Source of the DNA: an uncultured Phenylobacterium sp.
Lineage (GTDB): Bacteria > Pseudomonadota > Alphaproteobacteria > Caulobacterales > Caulobacteraceae
Direction of reading: 5' to 3'
Assembly: GCF_902826855.1 (NCBI RefSeq)
Contig: NZ_CADEGK010000024.1
Span: forward strand, 1 to 32,614
Length of the DNA stretch: 32,614 nt
The number at the start of each line of letters is the position of its first letter. The first letter of the stretch is position 1. Position numbers and translations under genes: made by a program. This document shows positions 16,327 to 23,839 of the stretch, piece by piece. The notes below the pieces were generated by a model that saw only the letters and a program-made list of their open reading frames with translations, did not search any database and was not told the origin of the DNA.

Positions 16327-16463
16327 TGTCGACCTCAGGACCTCATGCCTGGCGCTGCACCGCAACACCACGGGGTCGTGGGAAGGACGAAAACGTCGCT
16401 TAGACGCCAGCCTGCCTAGGCTCTGCGCAATCCGTCATGTTGCGGCGCACAAGAAGCGGGCGT

Positions 16464-17570
16464 TCAGGCGGGGCGGAGCCGGCTGAGCGCGCCGTGCACG
16501 GCGTGCGCCTGCGCCTCGGCAAGACGGAAGGGCCCCAGTGGACTGAAGCCGACGAGGCCGTCCAACGGGACGATCGCAGGTCGGCCGAGATCGACGGCGG
16601 CGGCGGCATGGAGGTCGGGGCGGTAGACCTGGCCGGCTACGCGGCCGATGTCGACGTCGGCGGGGATGTGCCGCCAGCGCATCATCTGGCTGAGCAGCCA
16701 CGCGGCGTGCACCGGCTGCGGCGCGCTGGCGCCGTCGGCGTCGAAGACGATGTCGCCCAGAGACGCTTCGATCACGGCGGCGTCGGCGCCGACGTAGTGC
16801 GGTCGGGCCAGGATGGCCGCCAACTCGGCGCGGTTCTCCTGCGCGTCCGCCCAGGCCGCGGCCCGCAGCAGCGCGCGCAACACCGCCCGCAAGCGCGGCG
16901 GGTCCGCCTCCGCCCAGGCTTCAGTGACCGCGAAGACCTTGTCCGGCGTGCGCGGCCACAACTCGCTGCCCCGCGCGGCGATCATCCCGGCCCCCGCGAC
17001 CACCGCAGCGGTGTCCCAGGGCTCGGTAACGCAGAAGCCCTCGACCACGCCGCCGACCAGTAGCTCGGTCATCCGAGAGGGCGGCGCGACCGTGAGGCGC
17101 ACGTCGTTGTCGGGATCCACCCCCGCCCGCGCGAGCCAGTCGCGAAGCAGGTAGGCGTGGACCGACAGGGGAAAGACCACCGCCAGGGTGAGCGGGCTCG
17201 CCCCTTCCTCCCGGCGGCGCGCGATCAGGCGGGCGAGGCCGTCGGCGTGCGGCCCCTCGCCCACCGCGGCCGCGAGGTGCGACGAAAGCGTGATCGCCGG
17301 CCCGTTGATGTTGAGGGCCAGGGGCGCGACCAGCGGGATCGGCCGGCCATCCGGAGCCCCGAGCGACGCGGCCAGCGCCAGCGGCGCCAGCAGGTGGGCG
17401 CCGTCCAGGGCGCCCACCGCGAGCTTGTCGCGCATGGTGGCCCAGGAGACCTCGCGGACCAGGTCGACGGCCAGGCCCTCCTGGCCGAAATAGCCCAACG
17501 CATCGGCCACGATCAGGGCCGCCGCGTCGTTGAGGGCAATGAAGCCCAGGCGCAGGCGCTCGCCGCTCAT
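16464..17570 (-). CDS. nasS: Nitrate sensor NasS, inhibitor of NasT
   Basis: A 368-residue NrtA/CmpA-type protein without a signal peptide: it begins directly with LRLGFIALNDAAALIVADALGYF, the sequence that in NrtA follows the signal. Family segments WATMRDKL, ALNINGPAITLSSHL, FCVTEPWD and YVGADAAVIEAS are present. In known NasS-NasT pairs NasS sits in the cytoplasm, holds NasT when nitrate is absent and releases it when nitrate or nitrite binds. The ATG overlaps the nasT stop as ATGA, so the two are made in balance. The stop lies about 140 bases before the P1 hairpin of the downstream leader. Confidence 0.92.
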   Translation of the reverse strand: MSGERLRLGFIALNDAAALIVADALGYFGQEGLAVDLVREVSWATMRDKLAVGALDGAHLLAPLALAASLGAPDGRPIPLVAPLALNINGPAITLSSHLAAAVGEGPHADGLARLIARRREEGASPLTLAVVFPLSVHAYLLRDWLARAGVDPDNDVRLTVAPPSRMTELLVGGVVEGFCVTEPWDTAAVVAGAGMIAARGSELWPRTPDKVFAVTEAWAEADPPRLRAVLRALLRAAAWADAQENRAELAAILARPHYVGADAAVIEASLGDIVFDADGASAPQPVHAAWLLSQMMRWRHIPADVDIGRVAGQVYRPDLHAAAAVDLGRPAIVPLDGLVGFSPLGPFRLAEAQAHAVHGALSRLRPA

Positions 17571-18148
17571 CCGTCGCTTCTCCCCTTGAGAACACCGGCG
17601 AACGCCAGCAGGTCGGCCGCCACCGCGCCGAGCGGCCGCCCAGTATCCATCGAGAGCTTACGCAGCAGGCGGTAGGCCGCGTCCTCCTCCAGGCCCCGCT
17701 CCTTCATCAGTAGCGCCTTGGCCCGCTCGACCGTCTTGCGCGACGCGAGGTCCGCCTTGGCTTTGTCGAGGTCGAGGCGCAGCTGGTTCATCAGCTGGAA
17801 GCGGCTCATGGCCACTTCCAGCACCGAGCGGACGCGGGCTTTCGAGAAGCCGTCGACCACATAGGCCGACACGCCGGCGTGCACCGCCTCCTCCGCCAGG
17901 CCCGCCTCCGAGCGGTCGACGAACATCACCACGGGTCGCGGATTGGCCACGGTGGCCTCGCGCAGGCTCTCGATGGTGTCCCGATCCGGGCTGTTGGAAG
18001 CGACCACGATGACGTCCGGCTCGAACTTCGCCGCCTCGCGCTGGTCGAAGACGCGCACGTGGCGCACCTCGAGCGGCTCCACGCCGGCCAGCCCTTCGGC
18101 GACGAGGGCGGCGCGGGCCGGGTCCGGATCGACGACGAGAACGCGCAT
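17567..18148 (-). CDS. nasT: ANTAR-domain antiterminator NasT
   Basis: A 193-residue response-regulator-like protein. The receiver-like domain (1-120) starts MRVLVVDPDPARA and has DVIVVASNSPDRD, FVDRSEA and AYVVDGF in order. A coiled helix with LMNQLRLDLDKAKADLASRK (about 135-155) links it to the ANTAR domain (about 150-190), recognised by ERAKALLMKERGLEEDAAYRLLRKLSM. It binds tandem hexaloop hairpins in nascent RNA and prevents termination; two candidate targets are visible in this locus. The phospho-acceptor region is atypical, fitting control by NasS binding rather than a kinase. The start at 18148 matches the family; upstream in-frame residues are Arg/Pro-rich and not homologous. Same strand as mobA, 84 bp downstream of it. 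Confidence 0.94.
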   Translation of the reverse strand: MRVLVVDPDPARAALVAEGLAGVEPLEVRHVRVFDQREAAKFEPDVIVVASNSPDRDTIESLREATVANPRPVVMFVDRSEAGLAEEAVHAGVSAYVVDGFSKARVRSVLEVAMSRFQLMNQLRLDLDKAKADLASRKTVERAKALLMKERGLEEDAAYRLLRKLSMDTGRPLGAVAADLLAFAGVLKGRSDG

Positions 18149-18232
18149 GGCGTTGACTAGGCGGGGCGGGTGCGTACGGGCAGGGCGGTCGCGCCGGCGG
18201 GGGCCGGGCATTGCGCTACGCCCGGGGTTTAA

Positions 18233-18784
18233 TCAGCCGGCGCCGCCTTCTTGGGCGTTTTGCAGGGCGGCCAGCAGCGCCGCTCGCTCGTCCGGCGTAT
18301 TGGCGCCGCGCAGGCGGGCCGCGGCGCCGAACGGAACGGGCAGGCGGGCGAGGCCTGCCAGCCCCACCAGCCGATTCAACGACATGCCGCGCTCTGCGCC
18401 CGACGGGAGGGCCGCCAGATCCAGCACCAGCGGCACGTGCAGGCCCTCATAGGCTGCGCCGGGCGCGGGGGCGGCCAGCAAGGGCGCCAGGTCCGCGGCG
18501 GACAAGGTCGGCGCATCGACGGCGAGGACGAGGGCGCGTGTGCATCCCCGAGCGCTCAGCGCCGCGGCGCCCGCCAGCACGCCGCCGGCGGGACCCTGTC
18601 GCTCGTCGACCACAAAGGGCAGGCCGTAGTCATCCGGTCCGACGCTGAGCGTCCATTGCGCTGCGCAGGCCGTGGCCACCGCGGCGACGCGGTCGATGGC
18701 GCGGACGCCGGCCCAATCGAGCCGCGCCTTGTCCGCGCCCATGCGGGTGGCGGCCCCGCCGCTCAGGATCATGGCGCCCAGCAT
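18233..18784 (-). CDS. mobA: Molybdenum cofactor guanylyltransferase
   Basis: A 183-residue nucleotidyltransferase that adds GMP to molybdopterin, giving the bis-MGD cofactor needed by NasA. The N-terminal [18 protein letters not shown] carries the diagnostic GTP-binding LxGGxxxRMGxDK motif, and [15 protein letters not shown] is the metal-binding acidic motif in mid-protein. [12 protein letters not shown] near the C-terminus is the usual NTPxD segment in altered form. It is slightly short for MobA (often about 190-215). Start 18784 ([10 protein letters not shown]) or 18772 are both possible. It precedes nasT on the same strand, placing cofactor supply with the nitrate genes. Confidence 0.88.
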   Translation of the reverse strand: MLGAMILSGGAATRMGADKARLDWAGVRAIDRVAAVATACAAQWTLSVGPDDYGLPFVVDERQGPAGGVLAGAAALSARGCTRALVLAVDAPTLSAADLAPLLAAPAPGAAYEGLHVPLVLDLAALPSGAERGMSLNRLVGLAGLARLPVPFGAAARLRGANTPDERAALLAALQNAQEGGAG

Positions 18785-18847
18785 CGCCCCGCGTTCTACG
18801 ACGCGTCCTCGCGCGGCGGCCAGCCTCTCTGCGGGCCGACCGGGGTC

Positions 18848-19246
18848 CTAGACCGGCGCGCAGGTGTTCATGTTGACCGGCATCGCCTCGGCGCGGCTCC
18901 ACTGGCCGCCGGCCTTGGAGAACAACGCGAACGCCGAGCCTGGCTGCCCACCCCCGCTGCGCCCGTTGAAGCTCATGGCGGCGACCACCTGAGCCGTCAC
19001 GCCCTTGGCTGCTTCCTCCGGAGTGATCTCCTGCATGGCCTTGCACGTGACCTCGAAGCTGTCGCAGCCGTGGCCGTCGACCTTGGCCTTACAGGCCACG
19101 TGGTTCGCCTCCAGGTCGTTGCGCCAGGCGAGGATCTGCGGATCGAGACCGGCGTGGGGATCGCTCGGGTCGGACGTGGTCCCGCCCTGACTGCAGGCGG
19201 CGAGGAGGAGGCCGCAGAGGCCGGCGGCCGCGAGAGGTCTGATCAC
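18848..19246 (-). CDS. Small lipoprotein of unknown function
   Basis: A 132-residue protein with a lipoprotein signal: MIRPLAAAGLCGLLLAAC, lipobox LAAC with Cys18 as the lipidated residue. The mature part has four further cysteines (in VACKAK, GCDS, VTCKAM and NTCAPV) that could form two disulfides in the periplasm. No catalytic motif is recognised. It is 63 bp upstream of mobA on the same strand; a link to nitrate use is not evident. Confidence 0.75.
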   Translation of the reverse strand: MIRPLAAAGLCGLLLAACSQGGTTSDPSDPHAGLDPQILAWRNDLEANHVACKAKVDGHGCDSFEVTCKAMQEITPEEAAKGVTAQVVAAMSFNGRSGGGQPGSAFALFSKAGGQWSRAEAMPVNMNTCAPV

Positions 19247-19341
19247 TTAGGGCTCCGCAGGAATGGCGCGGAGCGCTTAGCCCAAAGAACAAGGCTTGGG
19301 TGTGACCAAAGTGCGGGCGGCGCGAAATTCCTCCGGCCGTC

Positions 19342-20103
19342 CTAGTTGGCGGGCGCCACTGCGGTCATCACGGGGCCGATCTCGTCGTGCAGCACCAGGT
19401 CGGCATAGCCGTCGAGTTCGGTCTCCTCGCGGTTGACGATCGCCAGGACCGCCCCGTTGCGCTTGGCCATCACCGGAAAGCCGGCGGCGGGATAGACCAC
19501 CAGCGAGGAGCCCAGAACGAGGAACAGGTCGCAGGCCATTGTCTCGGCCTGCGCGCGGGCCATCGGCTCCAGCGGCATGGCCTGGCCGAAGGAAATCGTC
19601 GCGGTCTTGACGATGCCCCCGCAGTCGCGGCACGCCGGCAGATCGCCGGTCGCCTGCCAGAGCGACTTCAGGTCGTTCAGGTCGTGGCGCAGCGTGCAAT
19701 CCAAACAGGTCGCGTAGCTGGCGTTGCCGTGAAGCTCGATCACCTGGTGCGCCGGGACGCCGGAGGCCTGGTGCAGGTTGTCGACATTCTGGGTGATCAC
19801 GGCGCTGGCCTTGCCGCGGGCGATCAGGCGGGCGACGCCCATGTGACCGGCGTTGGGCTCGCGGCCCACCCAGCCGGCCCGGCCGCCAAAGGCGCGCTCC
19901 CAGGCCTCGCGCCGCCGCGCCTCGTTGCCCACGAAGTCCTGGAAGTAGATCGGCTTCATCTTGCTCCACACGCCGCCGGGGCTGCGGAAGTCGGGAATGC
20001 CGCTTTCGGTGGAGATGCCCGCGCCCGTGAACACCACGATCCGGCGCGCGTTGGCGATGGCGTGGGTCAGGTCGTGGCGAGTGGCGTCGAGGCGTCTGGA
20101 CAT
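19342..20103 (-). CDS. cobB: Sir2-family NAD-dependent protein deacylase
   Basis: A 253-residue sirtuin that removes acyl groups from lysine using NAD+. The NAD-binding GAGIS (27-31) and ESGIPDFRS (33-41), ITQNVDNLH (103-111), the catalytic His125 in ELHGN, and a zinc ribbon with Cys133, Cys136, Cys158 and Cys161 are all present; GSSLVVYPAAGFP follows as the second NAD segment. Length is typical for bacterial CobB. It lacks the Tyr/Arg pair typical of desuccinylases as far as can be judged by eye (AWERAFGG replaces it), so the acyl specificity is open. Confidence 0.93.
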   Translation of the reverse strand: MSRRLDATRHDLTHAIANARRIVVFTGAGISTESGIPDFRSPGGVWSKMKPIYFQDFVGNEARRREAWERAFGGRAGWVGREPNAGHMGVARLIARGKASAVITQNVDNLHQASGVPAHQVIELHGNASYATCLDCTLRHDLNDLKSLWQATGDLPACRDCGGIVKTATISFGQAMPLEPMARAQAETMACDLFLVLGSSLVVYPAAGFPVMAKRNGAVLAIVNREETELDGYADLVLHDEIGPVMTAVAPAN

Positions 20104-20164
20104 ATCGCCATCAGCTTAAACGCGCGGCGGGGATCGGCGGAAGATGCAAGGCAAGGAAGTTGGG

Positions 20165-20214
20165 GATCGGCCCGGCCTTGGTCGGGGATGCCAGGGGTGT
20201 GGGCCGGGCCGATC
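20165..20214. repeat. 13-bp perfect inverted repeat between cobB and the DUF167 gene
   Basis: GATCGGCCCGGCC (20165-20177) and GGCCGGGCCGATC (20202-20214) are exact reverse complements with a 24-base spacer. It lies about 90 bases after the DUF167 stop and 60 before the cobB start on the minus strand. No T-run follows, so it is not a standard intrinsic terminator; it may end or protect the upstream transcript or be an intergenic repeat family. Confidence 0.55.
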
Positions 20215-20300
20215 GGATCGCCCGTTTCCGACAGGCAAGTCGTTGGGCGATCGCGCGTCAAACGTGCAATTGGCCTCAGAGTTCCGCGTAACGCGATTCT

Positions 20301-20603
20301 TCAACCGGAACCGAAGGCGCGCGCCAGGTCGGCGGGGCCGACGCCATCCAGCTCCAGCCGCTTCACCCGCGCCGTTGCGCCGCTGGCGATGCGAACCGCG
20401 GACCGGGGAATCCTCAGGGCCCTGGCGACCAGGGCCACGACAGCGGAGTTGGCGGACCCGTCGGCGGCCGCGGTGGCGACTCGGAGTTTCAGGAGCGGCC
20501 GGCCCTGCGCGTCGGCGGTCCAGCCCTCGATGGCGTCGCGCCCGCCGCGGGGCGTGACACGCACGGTCAGCCGATGAGCGGGAGGAGCGGGCTGAACAGC
20601 CAT
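20301..20603 (-). CDS. DUF167 (YggU) family protein
   Basis: A 100-residue protein of the DUF167/YggU family, recognised by LTVRVTPRGGRDAIEGW, LKLRVATAAADGSANSAVVALVARAL (the family helix after the PPxxGxAN-type motif) and VRIASGATARVKRLEL. Function is not established. The ATG at 20603 lies inside the 3' end of the preceding yggT-like gene, giving a 37-base overlap; a later GTG start would shorten it, but would remove the start of the first strand. The yggT-DUF167 pairing is common in proteobacteria. Confidence 0.85.
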   Translation of the reverse strand: MAVQPAPPAHRLTVRVTPRGGRDAIEGWTADAQGRPLLKLRVATAAADGSANSAVVALVARALRIPRSAVRIASGATARVKRLELDGVGPADLARAFGSG

Positions 20604-20872
20604 GGAACGAGGTAGGTCCGCGCCGCCGACAGCACCAGGATGGCTATGATCGGACTGATGTCGACGCCGCCCAGGGACGGGATGAAGCGCCGGAATGGGG
20701 CCAGCACCGGGTTGGTCACGGCCTCGAGGGTGCGCACCACGTTGTAGACGAACTGGTTGCGCAGGTTGATCACGTTGAAGGCGACCAGCCACGACATGAC
20801 CGCGCTGATGATGATCGCCCAGATCAGCAGGAACAGGATGCCCTGGATGATCACGAGGAAGAAGCTGCCCAT
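20567..20872 (-). CDS. YggT family inner-membrane protein
   Basis: A 101-residue protein with two long hydrophobic segments (about 5-30 and 70-100), separated by the family's characteristic NPVLAPFRRFIPSLGGVDISPI loop, here at about residues 54-75. YggT proteins are linked to osmotic tolerance and envelope organisation, without a settled biochemical role. The 3' end overlaps the start of the DUF167 gene. Confidence 0.9.
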   Translation of the reverse strand: MGSFFLVIIQGILFLLIWAIIISAVMSWLVAFNVINLRNQFVYNVVRTLEAVTNPVLAPFRRFIPSLGGVDISPIIAILVLSAARTYLVPWLFSPLLPLIG

Positions 20873-20979
20873 GGCTCGCTTCTACCCGGCTTTGCGATGG
20901 TGGCAAGGCGGCGTGCGAGCCAGCGGCGCCGAGGCGGCTTGACAGGTCCCTCCCTGATCGCCTTATTCCGCGCCTTCCT

Positions 20980-21055
20980 GGGGCCGTAGCTCAGATGGTA
21001 GAGCGCCTCGTTCGCAATGAGGAGGTCAGGGGTTCGATTCCCCTCGGCTCCACCA
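20980..21055 (+). tRNA. tRNA-Ala, anticodon CGC, CCA encoded
   Basis: A complete 76-base cloverleaf. The acceptor stem GGGGCCG pairs with CGGCTCC and includes the G3-U70 wobble that identifies tRNA-Ala. The D-arm is GCTC/GAGC. The anticodon stem CCTCG/TGAGG encloses loop TTCGCAA with anticodon CGC (reads GCG). The T-arm is AGGGG/CCCCT around TTCGATT. The discriminator A is followed by CCA in the DNA. Its 3' end is part of a 19-bp direct repeat found again at 21814. Confidence 0.97.
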
Positions 21056-21062
21056 GGAACCT
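21044..21062 (+). repeat. Candidate attL: 19-bp repeat at the tRNA-Ala 3' end
   Basis: TCGGCTCCACCAGGAACCT, made of the 3' acceptor strand, the CCA and seven bases beyond it, recurs exactly at 21814-21832. Tyrosine integrases commonly use this part of a tRNA gene as attachment core, and the upstream copy keeps the tRNA intact. Confidence 0.7.
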
Positions 21063-21213
21063 GCCAGCGTGTCGGCGCGGCTAGAAGTTGCTTGGCGCGC
21101 ACGGCTTCCGAAGGCGGGCGCTACCGACCCTCGAGAACGCGTGCGAATGCGCGCTCAGCTCAATCCACTGGACAGACTAGGGGTGGCGAAGGACCGGTTG
21201 ACCCGCGCGCGCA

Positions 21214-21606
21214 TCAGCGGCAGCGCACCTGCCCCCGGTCGATTTCCTGGCCAATTACAGCACCCAGCCCGGCGCCGATAACGGTTCCCAGCAGTTCAGA
21301 GCCGCCGGGAGCAATGATGTTGCCGAGGACGCCGCCGGCGATCGCGCCGACCACAAGTCCCGTCGTGCCATCAGGGCGGCGGCAATAGTAGCGCCCATCC
21401 GAGCCGCGGTAGATGCGGTCGTTTGGGGTGAGGGCACGCTCTCGGTAGCGCGGGCTCTCGCGATAATAGCGGCTGGCGTCGTACTGCCCCGAGGCTCCGG
21501 GCCGATCATGGTCGTAACGGTCCCAGCGCGAGCCGGACCCGAATCCGTCCATCGTCTCGCATCCGCTGAGCGCCAGGGCCACGGCGGCAATCATCAACCT
21601 GCGCAT
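21214..21606 (-). CDS. Glycine-zipper lipoprotein (17 kDa surface antigen-like)
   Basis: A 130-residue lipoprotein. MRRLMIAAVALALSGC gives the signal and lipobox LSGC (Cys16). A Tyr/Arg/Asp-rich middle (about 25-80, RYRERALTPNDRIYRGSDG) precedes RYYCRRPDGTTGLVVGAIAGG and a glycine-zipper 2TM segment (GLVVGAIAGGVLGNII and GTVIGAGLGAVIGQEID), the hallmark of the Rickettsia 17 kDa antigen fold. The start at 21606 has GGGAGA 8 bases upstream. It is the only gene between the two copies of the tRNA-derived repeat and points against the flanking genes. Confidence 0.85.
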   Translation of the reverse strand: MRRLMIAAVALALSGCETMDGFGSGSRWDRYDHDRPGASGQYDASRYYRESPRYRERALTPNDRIYRGSDGRYYCRRPDGTTGLVVGAIAGGVLGNIIAPGGSELLGTVIGAGLGAVIGQEIDRGQVRCR

Positions 21607-21813
21607 CGTCCGTTCTCCCAAGATTGAACGCAGATTGCAGATAAACGGCGCGTTGACCTTGATCGGGGTCAATCCGTCGAGCTTCCCTGCCGGAGGTAGA
21701 AATGTACGAGCGCGGGCTGGGGGAGGTCGGTCACCCCATCGGGCGATTGCCGGCCGAGTGGACGGAGGAACTCCGCATTTTCAGCGCGATATCGAGAAGG
21801 GATCCGCCTCCCG

Positions 21814-21832
21814 TCGGCTCCACCAGGAACCT
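21814..21832 (+). repeat. Candidate attR: second copy of the 19-bp tRNA repeat
   Basis: Identical to 21044-21062, 770 bp further on. It is not part of a second tRNA gene: the bases before it do not form a T-arm. The ribosome binding site of the phosphatase gene begins 14 bases after it, so the copy forms the edge of the intervening segment. Confidence 0.65.
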
Positions 21833-21859
21833 TCCGCTCCGCACCGGAGGTCGCCCTGC

Positions 21860-22636
21860 GTGAGGACGACGCCCACCACAGGCGGTCGGCTTGTGTACGC
21901 CGTCGGCGATATCCACGGGCATGCCGATGTCCTGCGGCCGCTCATCCGCCAGCTGAAGGACGATCTTGCGCGCAGCCGGCCGCGCGAACGGCCGCTGCTG
22001 GCCTTCCTGGGCGACTATGTGGACCGCGGGCCCGACAGCTGCGGCGTCGTAGAGACGATCCTGGCGCTGGAGGCGGACGGGCCGTTCGAGGTGGCGTGCC
22101 TGAAGGGCAACCATGAAGACGCGCTGGAGCGCGTGTTGCGCGACGCCGACTTCGGACCGCACTGGATCGCCAACTGGGGCGCAGCGACACTCCAGTCGTA
22201 CGGCGTCGCGGTCCCACGCCATGGCCGGGAGGCGCAGGAGACCGCCCGCGTGCAGGCCGAGCTGACCGCCGCACTGCCTGCGCGCCACAGGGACTTGCTC
22301 GGCCGCTGCGCGATGTCGCTGAGCGTCGGCGACTATCTCTTCGTCCATGCGGGCGTCCGGCCGGGTGTGCCTCTGGACCGCCAGGCGGAGCGCGACCTGA
22401 TGTGGATCCGCCACGACTTCCTGGAGTCGGACGCGGACTTCGGCAAGGTGGTGGTCCACGGCCACACACCATGCCGACGGCCGGAGCTGCGCGCCAACCG
22501 CATCGGCATCGACACCGGCGTCTACTATTCAGGCGTGCTGACCGCGGTCCGCCTGGAAGGGACTGACCAGCGGATCATCCAGGCGACGGCCGACACGCCG
22601 CCGATCGGCTTTCGCCCATCGGCCGAACCCTTGTAG
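21860..22636 (+). CDS. Metallophosphoesterase, PPP-type serine/threonine phosphatase-like
   Basis: A 258-residue calcineurin-like phosphoesterase. Metal and catalytic motifs are complete and in order: GDIHG (about 16-20), GDYVDRG (about 51-57), GNHE (about 85-88), FVHAG in mid-protein and VVHGHTP near residue 200. It belongs with bacterial PPP phosphatases related to PrpA/PrpB and ApaH; substrate may be a phosphoprotein or dinucleotide. The GTG start at 21860 is chosen because GGAGG lies 9 bases upstream; an open frame continues 75 codons further upstream through the tRNA-derived repeat, but it has no family sequence. Confidence 0.87.
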   Translation: MRTTPTTGGRLVYAVGDIHGHADVLRPLIRQLKDDLARSRPRERPLLAFLGDYVDRGPDSCGVVETILALEADGPFEVACLKGNHEDALERVLRDADFGPHWIANWGAATLQSYGVAVPRHGREAQETARVQAELTAALPARHRDLLGRCAMSLSVGDYLFVHAGVRPGVPLDRQAERDLMWIRHDFLESDADFGKVVVHGHTPCRRPELRANRIGIDTGVYYSGVLTAVRLEGTDQRIIQATADTPPIGFRPSAEPL

Positions 22637-22684
22637 GAGGGGTCCGCGTCCCTCGGCCCTTCCTCTGATTCAGGTTCTGATCCG

Positions 22685-23839
22685 GTGACCTCCCACTGGC
22701 GCCTCCTGATCGCGGCGGTCCTGGTCCTGATGGCCGGGATCGTGGCGCTGCCACGGTTCCTGCCGACCCCGCAGCTGCGGGAGAACCGGGTGCTCGCGGC
22801 CGCGCCGGCCTGGCCGCCGGCCGGCCTCAGTCAGTTTCGACAGGAGGCTGACGCCTATGTGGCGGACCGCTTTCCGCCGCGGGCCATCCTCATCGGCGCG
22901 CTGAACTATGCCCGCATGCGCCTGGGAATCAGCGGCTCGGACCGGGTGATCGTCGGCCGGAAGGGGTGGCTCTTCTACGACGACGGCTCGCACCTCGGGG
23001 CCGCGCGCGCCGACCCCCCGCTCACCGACGACGAGGCGAGGGCCTGGCTGGGCGTGCTGGCCGGTCGCGCGCAGGCCCTTGAGGCCCAGGGGACCGAGTA
23101 CCTCGTGATCGCTCCGCCGGCCAAGGAGGGGGTCTATGGCGAGTTTGGTCCGGCCTGGTACGCCGGCGCCAGCCCACGGCGGGCGGGCCTGCGCCTGGCG
23201 CGTCTGGCGGAGGCGGCGGCGCCTGGCCATGTGATGCACCTCGAGGGACCGGTGCGGGCGGTGAAGGACCGGGGCGTCCTGGCCTTCAGCCGCCACGACA
23301 CACACTGGACCGGCGCGGGCGCGCACGGCGGCTACGCGGCCCTGATGGCCCGGCTCCAGGCCAGCGGCCTTGGCGAACCCTCCCGGCCGCTCTCGGACTT
23401 CACGATCAACCCCAACCCCAAGCGCCCGCGCGATCTGGCCATGATGCTCGGGGTGGCCGGCTATGTGGACATCGCCTATCGCGACCACATCGATCCCGGG
23501 GCCGCTGCGCGGAACCGCACCCACTGGTTGACCGAGCGCCGCGGGTGGACGGCGCCGCAGGTGATCGACACGGGCCACGCCGGCAAGCCGGTTCTGCTGA
23601 TGACCCGCGATTCGTTCTCCAACGCGCTCACGCCATTCCTTTACAGCCACTTCAGTCGGCTCATCCTCACCCACATCGACGATGGAGCCTGGCGGCCGGA
23701 GCTGATCGCCGCCTGGCGGCCGGACGTGGTGATCCTGGAGGTCCAGGAGAACAGCCTGCGTCACGTCATGGGCGCGGGCCCGGCCCCTTCCCCCGCGGGG
23801 CGTGCGAGGATCGAGGCCGCACTGGCGGCCAACCGCTAG
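22685..23839 (+). CDS. AlgJ/AlgX-like SGNH acyltransferase-type protein
   Basis: A 384-residue protein with an N-terminal membrane anchor or signal (about 7-25, hydrophobic), followed by a large periplasmic domain. VIVGRKGWLFYDDGSHL (about 90-105) is the typical opening of the AlgJ/AlgX fold, SRHDTHWTGAGAH carries the catalytic Asp-x-His pair (about 206-210), and TRDSFSNALTPFL (about 305) supplies the serine of the GDSF-like block. Related proteins O-acetylate exopolysaccharides with an MBOAT partner, none of which is in the window. GTG start at 22685 after a weak ribosome binding site. The TAG stop shares bases with the stop of polA on the other strand. Confidence 0.8.
   Translation: MTSHWRLLIAAVLVLMAGIVALPRFLPTPQLRENRVLAAAPAWPPAGLSQFRQEADAYVADRFPPRAILIGALNYARMRLGISGSDRVIVGRKGWLFYDDGSHLGAARADPPLTDDEARAWLGVLAGRAQALEAQGTEYLVIAPPAKEGVYGEFGPAWYAGASPRRAGLRLARLAEAAAPGHVMHLEGPVRAVKDRGVLAFSRHDTHWTGAGAHGGYAALMARLQASGLGEPSRPLSDFTINPNPKRPRDLAMMLGVAGYVDIAYRDHIDPGAAARNRTHWLTERRGWTAPQVIDTGHAGKPVLLMTRDSFSNALTPFLYSHFSRLILTHIDDGAWRPELIAAWRPDVVILEVQENSLRHVMGAGPAPSPAGRARIEAALAANR

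Noticed and set aside
16395..16425. AGCCT/AGGCT hairpin in the same gap as the leader, considered as an extra ANTAR hairpin
   Set aside because: Its loop starts with U or is four bases long, so it does not meet the A1/G4 hexaloop rule.
18204..18225. CCGGGC/GCCCGG hairpin between mobA and nasT as a terminator or a third ANTAR site
   Set aside because: The 10-base loop does not fit the rule and no T-run follows on the minus strand.
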